Part shown: piece by piece, positions 1 through 15,943 of the stretch | Layout of the letters: each line of letters starts with the position of its first letter | Position numbering within the stretch: position 1 is the stretch's first letter | Assembly (NCBI GenBank): GCA_003260075.1 | Contig: QLIY01000050.1 | Location: forward strand, 62,001 to 126,000 | DNA: 64,000 bases | Direction of reading: 5' to 3' | From: Phallusia mammillata | Lineage: Eukaryota > Chordata > Ascidiacea > Phlebobranchia > Ascidiidae | Translations under genes and position numbers: made by a program | The notes under the pieces: model-generated | Databases searched by the model: none | What the model was told of the DNA's origin: nothing | The model's input: the letters and a program-made list of their open reading frames with translations, nothing else

Positions 1-8
1 ATACTTAC

Positions 9-3384
<3,376 letters not shown>

Positions 3385-3537
3385 TTATCGAATTTGATCC
3401 AAGCATCTAAAATTCAAATCGCAGATAATTATCACATCTATTATTATGTTTCCCTTGCAAAATATTCGCCATTACATCTCATCTCAACACACGTAATCGT
3501 AACGCGAAGGGCCATTTCGTCTTTCACGAAACGAACA

Positions 3538-3772
3538 AGTTAGTGTTGTTCCGCTGAATGTTTTTAACTCTCATAAAAGTATTTGACCAATTGATTGACG
3601 TTGTTAACAAACTATTACGAAAAGTGCAAGCAAAATTGAATACTTTGAACTAAANAGTTAGTGTTGTTCCGCTGAATGTTTTTAACTCTCATAAAAGTAT
3701 TTGACCAATTGATTGACGTTGTTAACAAACTATTACGAAAAGTGCAACCAAAATTGAATACTTTAAACTAAA
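3538..3772. repeat. Direct duplication split by a single N
   Basis: Copies 3538-3654 and 3656-3772 are almost identical (for example AAGTGCAAGC versus AAGTGCAACC) with one N at 3655. Same architecture as the poly-C junctions, with N as spacer. Confidence 0.9.
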
Positions 3773-4126
3773 AATTGCGCCAGGGCAAACGCGAATTTTA
3801 CTTTACCGATTTCTTTTTTTCTTTTCAGCGGAGCAATACACGCTAACAAAGAGTAAACGTGAAATCGCCATGTTTGCTATGGCGTGAAAGCCTGAAAACG
3901 ATCGTCGTTCATGGTTGCTTTCAGACGTTCGGTTGGGTGCCATGCCGTTGCGGTAACACACAAGCTATTTTACCTGTTTACCTTTCGTGAAACGTGCCAA
4001 TTCGCAGGCTCCCAACGCAGTAAACCAGGGTCTTTGACTCTGTAAAATTTAAAATGGGTCCCATTCACACCGTTACCTGTGCAATGCACTAATTAAATAC
4101 GCAATGTAAATCGGACAAAGTTGTCT

Positions 4127-4362
4127 AAAGAATGCACGAAATCCTTTACTTCCTTAACAGAATAATGAATACAGTTAAGTTGCATTGATACAAGGAAACA
4201 TAGAAAGTGTGGTCCACATCTTTTCAACATTTCGAGGATAACCCCCCCCCCAAAGAATGCACGAAATCCTTTACTTCCTTAACAGAATAATGAATACAGA
4301 TAAGTTGCATTGATACAAGGAAAAATAGAAAGTGGGGTCCAAATCTTTTCAACATTTCGAGG
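4127..4362. repeat. Direct duplication split by ten C
   Basis: Copies start at 4127 and 4252 (AAAGAATGCACGAAATCC), with ten C at 4242-4251 between. They differ by single bases such as GTGTGGTCCACATC versus GTGGGGTCCAAATC. Confidence 0.9.
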
Positions 4363-5201
4363 GGTACGAAACAGTTCACTGAGCCTAATCGACATGGTGT
4401 CCTGATTTAAAAATCACAAACTAGCATTAATCGACACCCATCTTGGGTTATTTGTGAGAAAAGGTTTTGTTAATGATAAACAAACATGACATACTGCGTT
4501 GTTTTTCCCCCTATAAATATGTTGACATATTGCGTTGGTCAAATATAGGCATGACCAAATATTTTGTTGCGCCCTCTGCAGACTTTAATTTTACGTTGTT
4601 CTGTTCCGAAAGTGGGGGCTGCAAGTCACTTTGAGTTGGTAGAAATCCCGTTGTGAATTGGCAAACAGTACATGTTAAGCTGAGATTTTTTTTATATTAT
4701 GTGTTTGGACAAGCTATTTTCTCGTAGTATTTGTTGTTACATGTCGACCTTTTAAAAACCCATTGCGTATCGGTATCGTTAGCGAAATACGTACGTTCAG
4801 GTACGTAGTATGATAGCTGTGTTTCATACTGAATTGCTATCGTTAAGAAGTAGTATTTAAAAAGACCAGTGTACAAAAATATCTACAATCATAGAGCACT
4901 TCATATGCTGATGTTCCAACATAAACCTATGCGAATTTCATTGGGTCATAGGTTACACAGAAACGGGTGGTTACTGGGGGTCAAAGGTTGACGCCGACAT
5001 CCAAATTTTGTCATGTTCATGTAACTTTATAAAGTCGTAAATGCGTTGCTGTTAGCCGGTTAAAGTGTTTGTCAGAGTTTGGAGTTAGATATTTCGTGAC
5101 ACACATTCGTGCTGGTTCTAATTTGTCATATTTTATCAGCATCAGCACCACAGCAGGTTGTCATTTAACCCATTTTGGAGTGGATTTAAAAAAATAGGAA
5201 A

Positions 5202-5643
5202 GTGAGTGTTTAGTAAAAAAAGACAAATGGCGATTTTATTGCAAATGCAGACAGGTCCAGAAACTCAAGATGTTTACAGCATTAAAAGCACACTATTTTC
5301 CCACTTCTAATTGTTAATAAATGGGTTATATTTTATTGCAGTTATCTTTTTTTGGCAGATCTTACAGTTTTTTGTATTGCATTTTATAACAAGTCTGCAA
5401 TTGCAAAGGTCTGCAATTAGCCCCCCCCCCGTGAGTGTTTAGTAAAAAAAGACAAATGGCGATTTTATTGCAAATGCAAACAGGTCCAGAAACTCAAGAT
5501 GTTTACAGCATTAAAAGCACACTATTTCCCCACTTCTAGTTGTTAATAAATGGGTTATTTTTTATTGCAGTTATCTTTTTTTGGCAGATCTTACAGTTTT
5601 TTGTATTTGTATAACAAGTCTGCAATTGCAAATGTCTGCAATT
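5202..5643. repeat. Direct duplication split by ten C, in SLC25A51 5' UTR intron
   Basis: Copies start at 5202 and 5431 (GTGAGTGTTTAG) around ten C at 5421-5430. The repeated start is a likely splice donor (GTGAGT) of a 5' UTR exon ending near 5201, so the donor appears twice. The copies differ by SNPs and a short indel (GCATTTTATAAC versus GTATAAC). Confidence 0.85.
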
Positions 5644-5756
5644 ATAATCATGCCTGGTCTTCATATATCATATTGTGAGAACAACATTTCCTTTACTGTT
5701 TGCTTTTGTACAAATATACATTTTATGTTTTGTTTTGCAGTTAAGATTTACAGTTA

Positions 5757-6677
5757 ATGAGTGATAGGAAAAAGAACGCAGCCGGCCAGATGGCAAAGGC
5801 GATTGCCAGGCCGGATACTGCTGCTCCTGCAGTACACATTGCTGAAATGGACAGATCGAAGCATTTCATCTGTGGTGGTGGAGCACAGATAGTGAATATT
5901 CTAATTACATTTCCTATCAACAAGGTTATGTTTCGGCAGCAACTTTACGGATTCAGGACACACAAAGCATTGCGACAACTTTGGGGTGAAGGGCCACTCA
6001 ATCTTTACAGAGGAATAATACCCCCATTATTTCAAAAATCCACATCAACAGCCTTGATGTTTGGTTTGTTCAATCATTCCAAAGACTTTTTGGTTAAAGA
6101 TTGTCAAATGAACCCTTTTACTGCGACATTGGTTGCATCAATGGTTGCAGGGTCATGCGAAGCAACTTTGGTTCCATTTGAAAGGATTCAAACACTGCTT
6201 TTGGATCCAAAACATCACAACACTTTCAAAAACTCATATCATGCGTTTACTTCATTGCACAGCAACTATGGATTTTCAGAATATTTTAGAGGTGTAACTG
6301 CCGTTTTATTGCGGAATGGACCGTCCAATGTTATATTTTTCACATTGCGCCGTCCTTTAAAACAACTTCTACCTGAAGCTGACAAAAACACGTTTCACAA
6401 TTCTTTTAACGACTTTGTCAGTGGTGCTGTGATTGGAGGTTTATGCAGCACTATATTTTTCCCAGTCAATGTTGTAAAAACGAGAATGCAATCATGCCTA
6501 GGTGGTAAATTTTATTCCTTTTCTAGTACTTTTACACTCGTTTTTCAAGAGCGAAACAGACTTTGGCGAAAGATGTATCGCGGAAGTCATGTTAATCTTG
6601 CCCGTTCATTTTTGTCATGGGGAATCATAAATGCCTCATATGAGATTCTTATGCAAACATTTTTTGTCAACAGGTGA
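5757..6677 (+). CDS. SLC25A51: SLC25A51-type mitochondrial NAD+ carrier
   Basis: One uninterrupted coding exon of 306 codons, about the usual length for a mitochondrial carrier. Three carrier repeats are visible: FPINKVMFRQQLYG near residue 54, VPFERIQTLL near 142, FPVNVVKTRMQS near 240. The FRQQLYG, LYRGIIPPL, NVVKTR and SWGIINA strings match the SLC25A51/52/53 branch (MCART), whose member SLC25A51 imports NAD+ into the mitochondrial matrix across the inner membrane. The first repeat lacks the classic PxDxxK acidic residue (PINKV), as in human SLC25A51. The start is the first ATG after a clear acceptor (TTTTGCAG at about 5733-5740), so the gene probably has a non-coding first exon. An N-terminal extension of about 35 residues precedes the first helix. 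Transport function is inferred from the family. Confidence 0.93.
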   Translation: MSDRKKNAAGQMAKAIARPDTAAPAVHIAEMDRSKHFICGGGAQIVNILITFPINKVMFRQQLYGFRTHKALRQLWGEGPLNLYRGIIPPLFQKSTSTALMFGLFNHSKDFLVKDCQMNPFTATLVASMVAGSCEATLVPFERIQTLLLDPKHHNTFKNSYHAFTSLHSNYGFSEYFRGVTAVLLRNGPSNVIFFTLRRPLKQLLPEADKNTFHNSFNDFVSGAVIGGLCSTIFFPVNVVKTRMQSCLGGKFYSFSSTFTLVFQERNRLWRKMYRGSHVNLARSFLSWGIINASYEILMQTFFVNR

Positions 6678-9113
6678 AAGCAATTTCAAAAGGTCTTTAG
6701 TTTTTTAAACGTCGTGATTTGTAAACTACCTGAAATGATCTAAATCTTAACATAAAAATTTGCCACTAAAGAGTTTTGTTTTTCATGTCTGTGTTTAATG
6801 GATTTCAATGAACAGGAGTAATAACATAAGATATATCCTTCCATTACATTAAAGTGGGAATACTTCATTGTACATGTTAGTCACGCTATGGACTTCATTT
6901 CATTCATTTGTTTATTGATCGTGATAATAGTGATTATGTAAGCTTTAATTAAAAAAGCTTTACAATTCCACTGATTGCTTCATAACACTGTTCATTGCTC
7001 GTACTTGAACTATTTATCAGTTATTCACTTTTGGCTTTAGACAAATATATATGCTTTTCTTACAGTTTGTTTCTTTCTTCAGGTTAAGTTTAGGATTACA
7101 AATGTAACCTTCGATTCTCAGTTAATTTCTTACAAGCATCTGCCTATTTCTGGACTAGTTTTATGCCATGAAACTTTATTGTGTATACCTCACACTGTGC
7201 TACGTGCATATCCGTCATTTCCATCTCTCTCATATCTCTATTGCAACACATATAAATTGATCTGGTTACAAAAAACTCCCATTTGCAAACCTTAACCATG
7301 TTATATCAGTCAGTAGGTGGTTGTTTGGGATTCAGTTTGCAACAAAATGGAACATACAAATACCCAGATTCATGTGTATAAATTTCAAAGTATTGTGTAT
7401 TAGTTCAATTTTTTTGATCACAAAACACTGTTTTAAATGGACCCTACATTAGGCCACTTTGTCTTTTATATTGTTCCATGTTTTTTATGGTAACAGGTCC
7501 TTTGCTTTGCTATTGTTACCTGACTGCTATAGTTTGCCATGTGAAAGGCATAAACCATTGCAAGGTTTCATATTTGGAAATGTTTTAAATGTTTGTTGTC
7601 ATTGTAGCGTGAACAAATTGTGTGCTATGGTGTTAAGCTATGATTTGTTTTAACGGTACAGAGATCTTGTTGTTATTGTTTTTTGCTTTACTCTTTATTG
7701 CAAGCAAATACAATATTTTGAAATTTGCAGTTTGTTTTGATTGTACGATTTAGATTTACACAAGAATGTGTTTTTGGCAATTAAGTTTCTCATTTTTTGC
7801 CCTTTATTAACCATCTGAATATTTATCAAAAACTGTATTATTCAGCATATACTTTTTAATCCCATTTCAGGTTACAGTACAAAACACTGAAAAGTGTCAC
7901 ACATTTAGCTTATGAAGCATAAGTTGTTTAGTCACGTACTGTTTATTGCTTTTATCAATCACCCGAGTACCGCGTGTTGACAAGACGGGAGTCAAATCCG
8001 TTAAGATTTTTGTGGTCGACTGGATTATGTCTAAACTCAGACGTACAACGAGGTAGGCAGTTTTGGGGCAAATGCAGACGATGTCATGTCGTCCAAGCAA
8101 ACACACAAACAAGATATTTGCTTTATTTATATTCGCGTCTGCACTGCTAGTTCTAGATGTCATTACGAAATATTCTAGGTGCCGTTAAGCAATACACTTT
8201 AAAATAAAACCGAATCATGTCTTCTTTATAATAGTATCAAAACACATGGAGAGTGCTAAGCAAAATGGTTAACACACTAGTTCCAAATCATTTAAAACCA
8301 AAAGAAACGAAATACCTTTGCTAATAACAGTAATTAAGTCACCAATATAAAACTTTAACTTAAAACACGTGTTAAAATTTGATATACAAGCATGCGCATG
8401 TCTTCTTAAGCGGCTCAAATTACAAGATTGTCCAAGAAAGGGGTAATTGACCTCTTCATCTCTTCGCACATCATGCCCCGAGGCTTTCAAAGGATGCACC
8501 ACATGAAGTGCTTCCCTTTCCTATCGGGGATGTGCGCCAGAGCATAAAGCATATGGAAAGAGCCGTATCAGTCCTTATGTAACGAAATTGTGCCAGTAGT
8601 AGTAACATTTTGTTCAGCAAGAGGGCACATTGATAGAATGTACAGTGCGCTGTTTTCTGTGAATAATACGTGTTGTGCTGTTGATATATATAACTGCTTG
8701 TCAATAAGAGGAACTTATTTGAATGAGTTGAGTTTTAACGGGTAGTCGTGTGAAGTATTAATGAGCTGTGGTACTGTTTGGCAAAATGCTATAAATGTAT
8801 GAACGTTCAAATAAAAATCACAAAATCGGAAGTGCTAACCTTGTAAGTTTACAAAAAGCACCTGAAGGGGATTTTTGTGAACGATACACAACTGCAAGAT
8901 TAGGTTATGTTTGTTCTGAACATATGGAATATTCAGCCACGTGCGTCAAATTGTTTTGTAATTCTGTCAATAATTAGTTTTGTTTGATTTTTGAAAAGTT
9001 TGTACTTAAAGCAGCTGTTAAGGTCACAAGTAAATTCAAATTTGCCGCATAAGTGACTTAGTTTTGTTGTAAAACTAATTACCTTTTAGTTATATTTGTT
9101 TTTTTGTTTCCAG
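6678..9113. other. SLC25A51 3' flank and FOXRED2 upstream region
   Basis: No further coding exon recognised. It is AT-rich and holds the SLC25A51 3' UTR and, to the right, the FOXRED2 promoter or 5' UTR intron, which ends in TTTTTTGTTTCCAG at 9113. The stretch at about 7900-8520 has unusual GC-rich patches but no coding signal that I can support. Confidence 0.5.
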
Positions 9114-9133
9114 TGGCTCAGTAGGTGGATAAA

Positions 9134-12100
9134 ATGAATATCCTTGTGTTGGTCTCTGTGTTGTCTGTTGCAATTTCATCAGCATGGGCTGAAATGGATC
9201 CAACTGATAACACAGACACCCCCAACTTTCACACATACTGTATAATTGGGGCTGGACCCCCCCCCCTCCTTGTGTTGGTCTCTGTGTTGTCTGTTGCAAT
9301 TTCATCAGCATGGGGTGAAATGGACCCAACTGATAACACAGACACCCCCAACTTTCACAAATACTGTATAATTGGGGCTGGGCCTGGTGGTCTACAGATC
9401 GCATACTTCATGCAGCATGCACAAAGAGATTATATTGTGTTTGAAAAAGGTAAAGTGAATTTCCGTAAGTTTTTGTTAAAAGTTAGTCAGAATCTATTGG
9501 TAGTTGGGTCATTTGATCTACAGTTGATTGTTCCTCTTTGTTATGAACCATTTCCCAAACCAACATCTGGCATTAGACCAACTTCCTGCTATGGAAATAT
9601 GCTTTAATCCCACAACACATGGCTAGCCTAGGCAGTTATATTTGTGTACTTAGAGTGCAACAATGCTGTTCATTCATTATAAATATGGGTATGGCTGTTT
9701 TATAATTTCTCAAATATAACCATTAACCACTTATAATCTTAGCATGTCATTCTCTCAAACCAACTGGATGCTGTCAAAACTTGCGAACATGCTTAGCCTG
9801 TTAAGCCAACTTAGCCCACAATCAGCACTAAGCCCATGCAAAGTCTGCACCAACCCCGGGTAGATAAAAGGAGATAAAATTATATTATTATTGTATTTAC
9901 AACTTCCTCAACCCAACCCCCAAAAGCCCTAACCATGTGCATTTTTCAAAAAGTAGAAAATTATAATCAGCACATACTATGCATTGGCTAAGCAGGGTTG
10001 CAGTTTTAAACAGTACCAAAACCAACTTATCTAAGTAAACATTGCAAAACGATTCATTTTATACAGGTCATGGAGCTGGGACCTTTTACAACAAGTATCC
10101 TATCCATCGGCAACTGATCAGTATTAACAAAAGAAACACAGGCAAGACTAACAAAGAGTTCAACATGCGACATGACTGGAACAGTCTTCTTAGTCATGAT
10201 GAATCTCTTCAAATGACAAAATACTCCAAGGTACTCTATATTACATTTTTTTAAAAGCCTACTTTTTACCTTGCAAAATAAAAAAAATGTACAAGTTTAC
10301 AATGCATCTCTCGGCGTGATTGGTTGTAGGGCACACACAGGCCAATATAAAGCATGGTTTAGGTTGTTGTTGTTTTTTGTCACGTTGCACTTTTTTTTTG
10401 TCACGTTTTTTTGTCACGTTGCACTAATGATAAACACAATGATTGGTAAAAGGTATACTGATTTGTTATAATCAACCTAGTATTCAAGTAAGACACCAGT
10501 GTTCTCATTGTGAATCATACACAATTTAATTTTTGATTAAGTCCTCTTGTTAAAATATTTGATGTGATCTATACTTTACTGCATTTAACAAAGCAACAAC
10601 AGTGCCTTTTTGAAATAAGGGCTGAATTTTTCAGGTCTTTTTTCCACCTGCTGATGTACTTGTGAAATACTTGAACGACTACATGACAAAGTTGAACTTA
10701 AATGTGCAAGTCAACACAACTATTTCAAATCTTCTGAAAAGAAAAGACAAGAACTTTGAAATGTACGACCAGCGTGGCACCAAATACACTTGTCAGTATA
10801 TGGTGATTGCCACAGGAATTGCCAGTCCAAATAAACCTGAATTTTCAGGTAAGTTCAGCTTTGTGAAAACATGCAAATCCGAATCCATTATAGCAATTTT
10901 ACTTGTAAACTTTGAAAACAGTCAGGACTTATAAAAGCATTGAGCCAATAAATGATAAGTAAGCTGCAGACAGTGCACACTGTTTCAACCTATAAGGTCC
11001 CATAAGTGCATAAGGAGATAGGTCAGATTGGCTGGGGTAGCCATTTACTGGCACAGGGCATAAATGTTTACGAAAACTTACCATTTAGCAATTTAAACAT
11101 GGCTTTCCTGAATTGCATGTTTGTCATAATGTTCATGTTGTGCACTTAACTGATATGTCAAAATCCCCCAAACTAGCTTTTAATGTAACAATACTGAGGT
11201 GCTATGACAAACACAAACGTTTACTGGGATCAGCACTGAAGTGATCATGCAGACAGAGATCATTAAAGGCATTGTACCCATAAGGCAATGCACCTGGCAA
11301 ACTATGATTTAACAATATTGGTTTTCTGCTATCGCCCAAACCTGTACAATATTTTTGAGAAAGTAAACAAATAAAATGTTATTATTCCAAACAGGATGGG
11401 AATTGTCAGAGGGATATGAAGACCTTTCAATTGACGTTGATGATTTTGAGAAGCAGAGTGTTCTGATTCTTGGTCGTGGCAATTCTGCATTTGAAACTGC
11501 ACAACATATCATGGGCTCCACCAATGTCATTCATATGATGGCCAGAAGCAGAGTTAAGTTGTCGTGGGCAACACATTATGTTGGTGACTTGCGCGCTGTC
11601 AACAACGGACTGCTTGATACTTATCAACTGAAATCACTCGATGGACTGTTTGAAGGTCAGTTGAAGTTTGTGTAAATTAAATATTAAAATAGGGAAAGTT
11701 CAAAGTAAAGTGACAAGGAATAGATTGACATAATGTTGTTTAAATTAAGTATATAACACTAAAATTACTGATTTTTGGACAATCTGGGATATGGTATAGG
11801 TATAGGGTTTTGTTGGTTGTAACATATTCATAAACATCACTGCCAAAGAACTTGTGTATATAGAATACATTATGCAGACATTTCAACAATAACTACTGTC
11901 ATGATTTCTGTGCACAATTATATGTTACTGAAACTACTCAATCCGAGTAATTGTAACTGTCTGTTTCAGGAAGTGTCAGTGACATCCAACTTAAAAAAAG
12001 TCAGATTGATGGAAGACTTTATGTTGACAACTTTGGAAATTCCACCATCCCTGGAGGTGAAATTGTTGGTGGTAAGTAAAAATTCTTGGAACTGAATTGT

Positions 12101-15061
12101 GAACAATGGCACTCCATAGGGACCTTAAATCAACTAATAATGGAAAATATTTTCCAGTTTATGTTTACATGGAATATATAAATATATATTGCCTAACTCC
12201 GGGGTTCTCAACCTTATTACGACCTCGTACCACTTGGACGCTCTGTGCTGCCACTCGTACCACTTCTTGCAGAACAACTAATTCGAATCATATTTTATTC
12301 AGAAGAAGAATATTGGCCTCGTAAAATAACACTAAAGCACCACAGCCAAATTTAATGAGATTTTTGTTTACCTCTCCACCAATTGGTCAACAAAACCAGA
12401 TAAATAAATGATAAAGTTGTGAATCCAGGTTTTTGTGAAAAAAAACGGAAGCTGCTGGCGTACCACCTGAAAAACATAGGATTGTTAAAACAGTGTGTAG
12501 TCTTCAGCTAACATATGCTGGCATTATGTTGAAACAATGCACAGTCTGCAGCTAACATATCCTTGTATTTCATCAGAGCAGTGTGCTGTCTGCAGCTAAC
12601 ATGTCCTTGTATTAGTTAGAACAATCTGCTGTCTGGTTGCATACACATTCCTGTATCCAGGAATATTAATGTACATTGGTTTAGTTGGGAAAGCTGCTAA
12701 TATATCCTAGTACTTCATCAGAGCAGTGTGCTGTCTCCAGCTAACATATCCTTGTATTATGTTAAAACAGCTGTGGACAATGATGCTTTAAGAGAAGGAT
12801 ATGATCGGGTTATTCGCTGTCTCGGATTCCTGTTTGATCATTCGCTTTTCCATCCCTCAATGAAAGTCAGAAGCGCAGGAGAAGGTGGAGAAAAATATCC
12901 ACGAATAAACTTCATCTACGAAGCAGTTGATGTGAAGGGAATGTTTTTTGCAGGTAAATCTTACCAGCTTGTGTTTGGGAAACCAAGGTAACTATACGAA
13001 TATTGGTTATCACAAAAAAAAGTAATCAATTCATATTGATTAAGTCCAATTAATTGCTTATTGTTTCAATGCCGCCTTTTAGCAATAACAAAATTGGTTA
13101 CTTTTCTCCAATGAAAATGTTTATCAAATTTACCCAAATGTTTCCAAATTACATGTGTCTTTTTTCTTTAACTATAACTATGTTCTTTGTAAGCTTTTTA
13201 GTACAATACAAAAGTATCGTGTCAATAAATAATAAGCTGCAGACAGTGCACAATGAGACCTTATAGGTTGAATTGTTGGCTTTTGTGTCAGTTTCAGAAA
13301 TCCATTAACTTAAACATACTTTCATACAGGNCCAATGAAAATGTTTATCAAATTTACCCAAATGTTTCCAAATTACATGTGTCTTTTTTCTTTAACTATA
13401 ACTATGTTCTTTGTAAGCTTTTTAGTACAATACAAAAGTATCGTGTCAATAAATAATAAGCTGCAGACAGTGCACAATGAGACCTTATAGGTTGAATTGT
13501 TGGCTTTTGTGTCAGTTTCAGAAATCCATTAACTTTAAACATACTTTCACACAGGAACAAACACCCATTCCTTGGATTTTAAAAGATCAGCGGGTGGTTT
13601 TATTCACGGTTATCGTTACACTGCAAAGTCACTTCACAACATCCTCGAGTGGCGACACTTCGGAGTTCCATGGCCATCTGTGTATTTTGAAAACCTTCAA
13701 GATCTCATCCCACACATGCATAAGCGAGTTAATGAGGTAAAAGATAATTAATTGTTGGGTACAAGACATTAAGTTGTAAAGTAGCTTAACAAAATTACAA
13801 AGTTATTGAAGTGTCTAATTAATAAATGACAACGCTTTCAGCTATACTTGCAATTTTGTTTTAGTTATAATATTTAAATCTGTGAAAATTTACTGTAATA
13901 TTTTACTGGTAAGTTTTTTTGCCCTTTAAATAGGCATTTTACAACTTTTCTTGATAAAAAATGGATTCTAACATCAGTTTAACATTTACTTTGATCTTTT
14001 ACAACTTGTTTTGCCTTAATTACACCGTACTGCAACAGTTTTCTAACCCAATATTTTTCTTTACAAAGGGATCAGGGATTTATCAAATGTTCGGTGTTCT
14101 TTGTGACGTGGTTATTTACAATGAAGACAAAACAGCAGCTACCTATCTAGAAGCATTCCCTTGTGCTTTGGCTTGCAAACTACCCAAAGTCAGTGGCCAC
14201 AAAGTGCCAGGGGCAGTCATGTTTATGGTTATGGAATACGGAAAGAACTTCTCTGGAGCAGGAAAAGATACTTTTCATGAAGATCGAGCTCAAGGAAGCC
14301 CAAATGAAGCTCACAGATCTAACTTTCTCCATCCTGTGTTTTATCATTATGACAAGCTTTTCAACCAAGAGACCTTCATCGCCAAACCAGAGAAATGGGT
14401 TTTGCCTGTCCCCGACCGCATACACCACCTTGTGGAGGATTTTACAACCAAGTTCGATGGAATGCAAACACACATCCTTCAAACTAGAAGGTTTATTGAA
14501 ACCACAACAGGTATGACAAAAGATAACATTTTAGGACATGAATATTCTATATGCCAAATGTTGCTTGTGCTTCTAATCATTAAGATTGTAAACTTGGGCA
14601 AATGGAACCCAAGGGGTAAATATCAGAAGGCAAATTTTGTTCGGAATGCAGAAGCAGTATGTTAAGAAACTTGGATTAAATTTTTATTTTGGAAGTTTTC
14701 AATGTGATACAGAGGAAAAAGGAAACGCTTTTTTTGGACTAATTTTTCCTGTCACATTGTAATTTTTACTCACCAAATCTTATGAAATCTAACTAATTTG
14801 CTACTTGTGCGTGTCAAGACCACTTGTTCACCCCCCACATATTTTAATTATATTTTATCCACTATAACAGGGCAAGATCTAAGACATTTCTATGGACCAC
14901 AATGTCTTGCTCTTGCACTAACCAGCACTTCACTTCCCTACGGTTGTCAACAAAGAACAGACGATGGTTCAGCAAGTTTCATCGATTTTAGCAATGAAAC
15001 CAAGGAGAGGTTTTCTGACATGAGTGCACATCTCCTTCCATTTGTTGCAATGTTAAAGTGA
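9134..15061 (+). CDS. FOXRED2: FOXRED2 (ERFAD), FAD-dependent ER oxidoreductase
   Basis: Nine exons with consistent phases: 9134-9449, 10067-10230, 10635-10848, 11395-11655, 11970-12071, 12771-12953, 13555-13736, 14069-14510, 14871-15061. As assembled it has 684 codons; exon 1 carries a 126-base in-frame duplication around ten C (9257-9266), so the real protein is probably about 642 residues. It starts with a signal peptide ([19 protein letters not shown]). Then come an FAD motif (GAGPGG), the conserved [10 protein letters not shown] block, an NADPH-type motif (GRGNSAFE), [10 protein letters not shown] and, near the end, MEYGKNFSG and FLHPVFYHY. The human protein acts in the ER lumen in disposal of misfolded glycoproteins. 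This copy ends FVAMLK, without a KDEL-like retrieval signal. A 5' UTR intron is likely (acceptor at 9113). Polyadenylation signal AATAAA at 15428. Confidence 0.95.
9141..9382. repeat. Duplication inside FOXRED2 exon 1, split by ten C
   Basis: Copies start at 9141 and 9267 (TCCTTGTGTTGGTCTC), period 126, around ten C at 9257-9266. Because 126 is a multiple of three, the frame survives and repeats the signal peptide and FAD-motif start. Copies differ by a few bases (GCTGAAATGGATCC versus GGTGAAATGGACCC). Confidence 0.95.
12201..12470. mobile_element. Degenerate hAT-like MITE in FOXRED2 intron 5
   Basis: GGGGTTCTCAACCTTATTACGACC at the left and GGCGTACCACCTG at the right resemble the other CAGTGGTTCTCAA elements here. 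Ends are decayed and no target-site duplication is clear. Confidence 0.4.
12478..12770 (+). repeat. Degenerate tandem array ending at a splice acceptor
   Basis: Four to five diverged units of about 55-65 bases sharing GTGTGCTGTCTGCAGCTAACATATCCTTGTATT. The last unit runs directly into the FOXRED2 exon 6 acceptor (GTTAAAACAG at 12761-12770), and earlier units carry similar AAACAG or GAGCAG strings. Confidence 0.7.
13108..13554. repeat. Direct duplication split by a single N, in FOXRED2 intron 6
   Basis: Copies start at 13108 and 13332 (CCAATGAAAATGTTTATC) around N at 13331. Each copy ends in a polypyrimidine tract and CAG, so the exon 7 acceptor is present twice; only the second is followed by coding sequence. 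Confidence 0.9.
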
Positions 15062-15427
15062 TGTCATTATTGATGATGTCATGGCACAGCTGACATTTTT
15101 GAATTTGTTGATTATATGGATAAAAGTGTTTGAGCCGGGATAACACTCAACTTTAGCAAACCTGATTTAGTTTTCAAGTTTTTCTGTGCCACCATGTTAT
15201 ATATTTTGTGCCTTTTTTGTGTTTTAATGCAGTTTGCTTGAATGAAGTGATCTATTTCAAATGTGAAAATGTTTTTTTTTTAACTGAGGACTGGTTTCAC
15301 TGTATTTTATGTTTTTCATGTGCAATCTTTCAAATGTACTTTTATTGTTGTCCTGCCTAGCTTAGCCTTCCAATCAGATTAAAGTGACTTTTAGTAGAAA
15401 GTTGTAAAAAACAAATCTGGCAGTAAC

Positions 15428-15433
15428 AATAAA
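15428..15433 (+). terminator. FOXRED2 polyadenylation signal
   Basis: AATAAA 367 bases after the FOXRED2 stop, in AT-rich 3' UTR. The first canonical hexamer I found there. Confidence 0.5.
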
Positions 15434-15651
15434 CTCGAATTTATATTATTTTTATATTAGCCTTGTACCATGCAACTGCCTATTGTTAATTTTGCGGAAT
15501 AATTTTATCCCAATATCTGTGTATCACTGTAAAAGAACTACACACAATTTTTATACCTAGCTTTTCTTCCAAATTTCTTTCCAGTTTTCAAACGTTTTTC
15601 TGTCCGTCTCTTATTTGTTTTGTGAAGATTTTTGTAAGAAAAGGAGTTTCA

Positions 15652-15943
15652 AAAGAAATTAAATGTAAAAGAAAGAGCTTTTTTGTGAGAGGTGCACTTC
15701 GATGTTTACATTCAAAAGATTCATTAACTTGTTAAGAACACAGCAGACTAAAAAACTCGCAAAGCAGCGGATATCAAAAAAATAACCGCCCCCCCCCCAA
15801 AGAAATTAAATGTAAAAGAAAGAGCTTTTTTGTGAGAGGTGCACTTTGATGTTTACATTCAAAAGGTTCATTAACTTGTTAAGAACACAGCAGACTAAAA
15901 AACTCCCATTAATGTAAAGCAGCGGATATCAAAAAAATAACCA
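15652..15943. repeat. Direct duplication split by ten C
   Basis: Copies start at 15652 and 15799 (AAAGAAATTAAATG) around ten C at 15789-15798. Copy 2 has about eight extra bases (CATTAATG before TAAAGCAGCGG) that copy 1 lacks. Confidence 0.9.

Noticed and set aside
9125-9133. Upstream start for FOXRED2 at a GTG
   Set aside because: The ATG at 9134 begins a textbook signal peptide; eukaryotic initiation at GTG is not supported.
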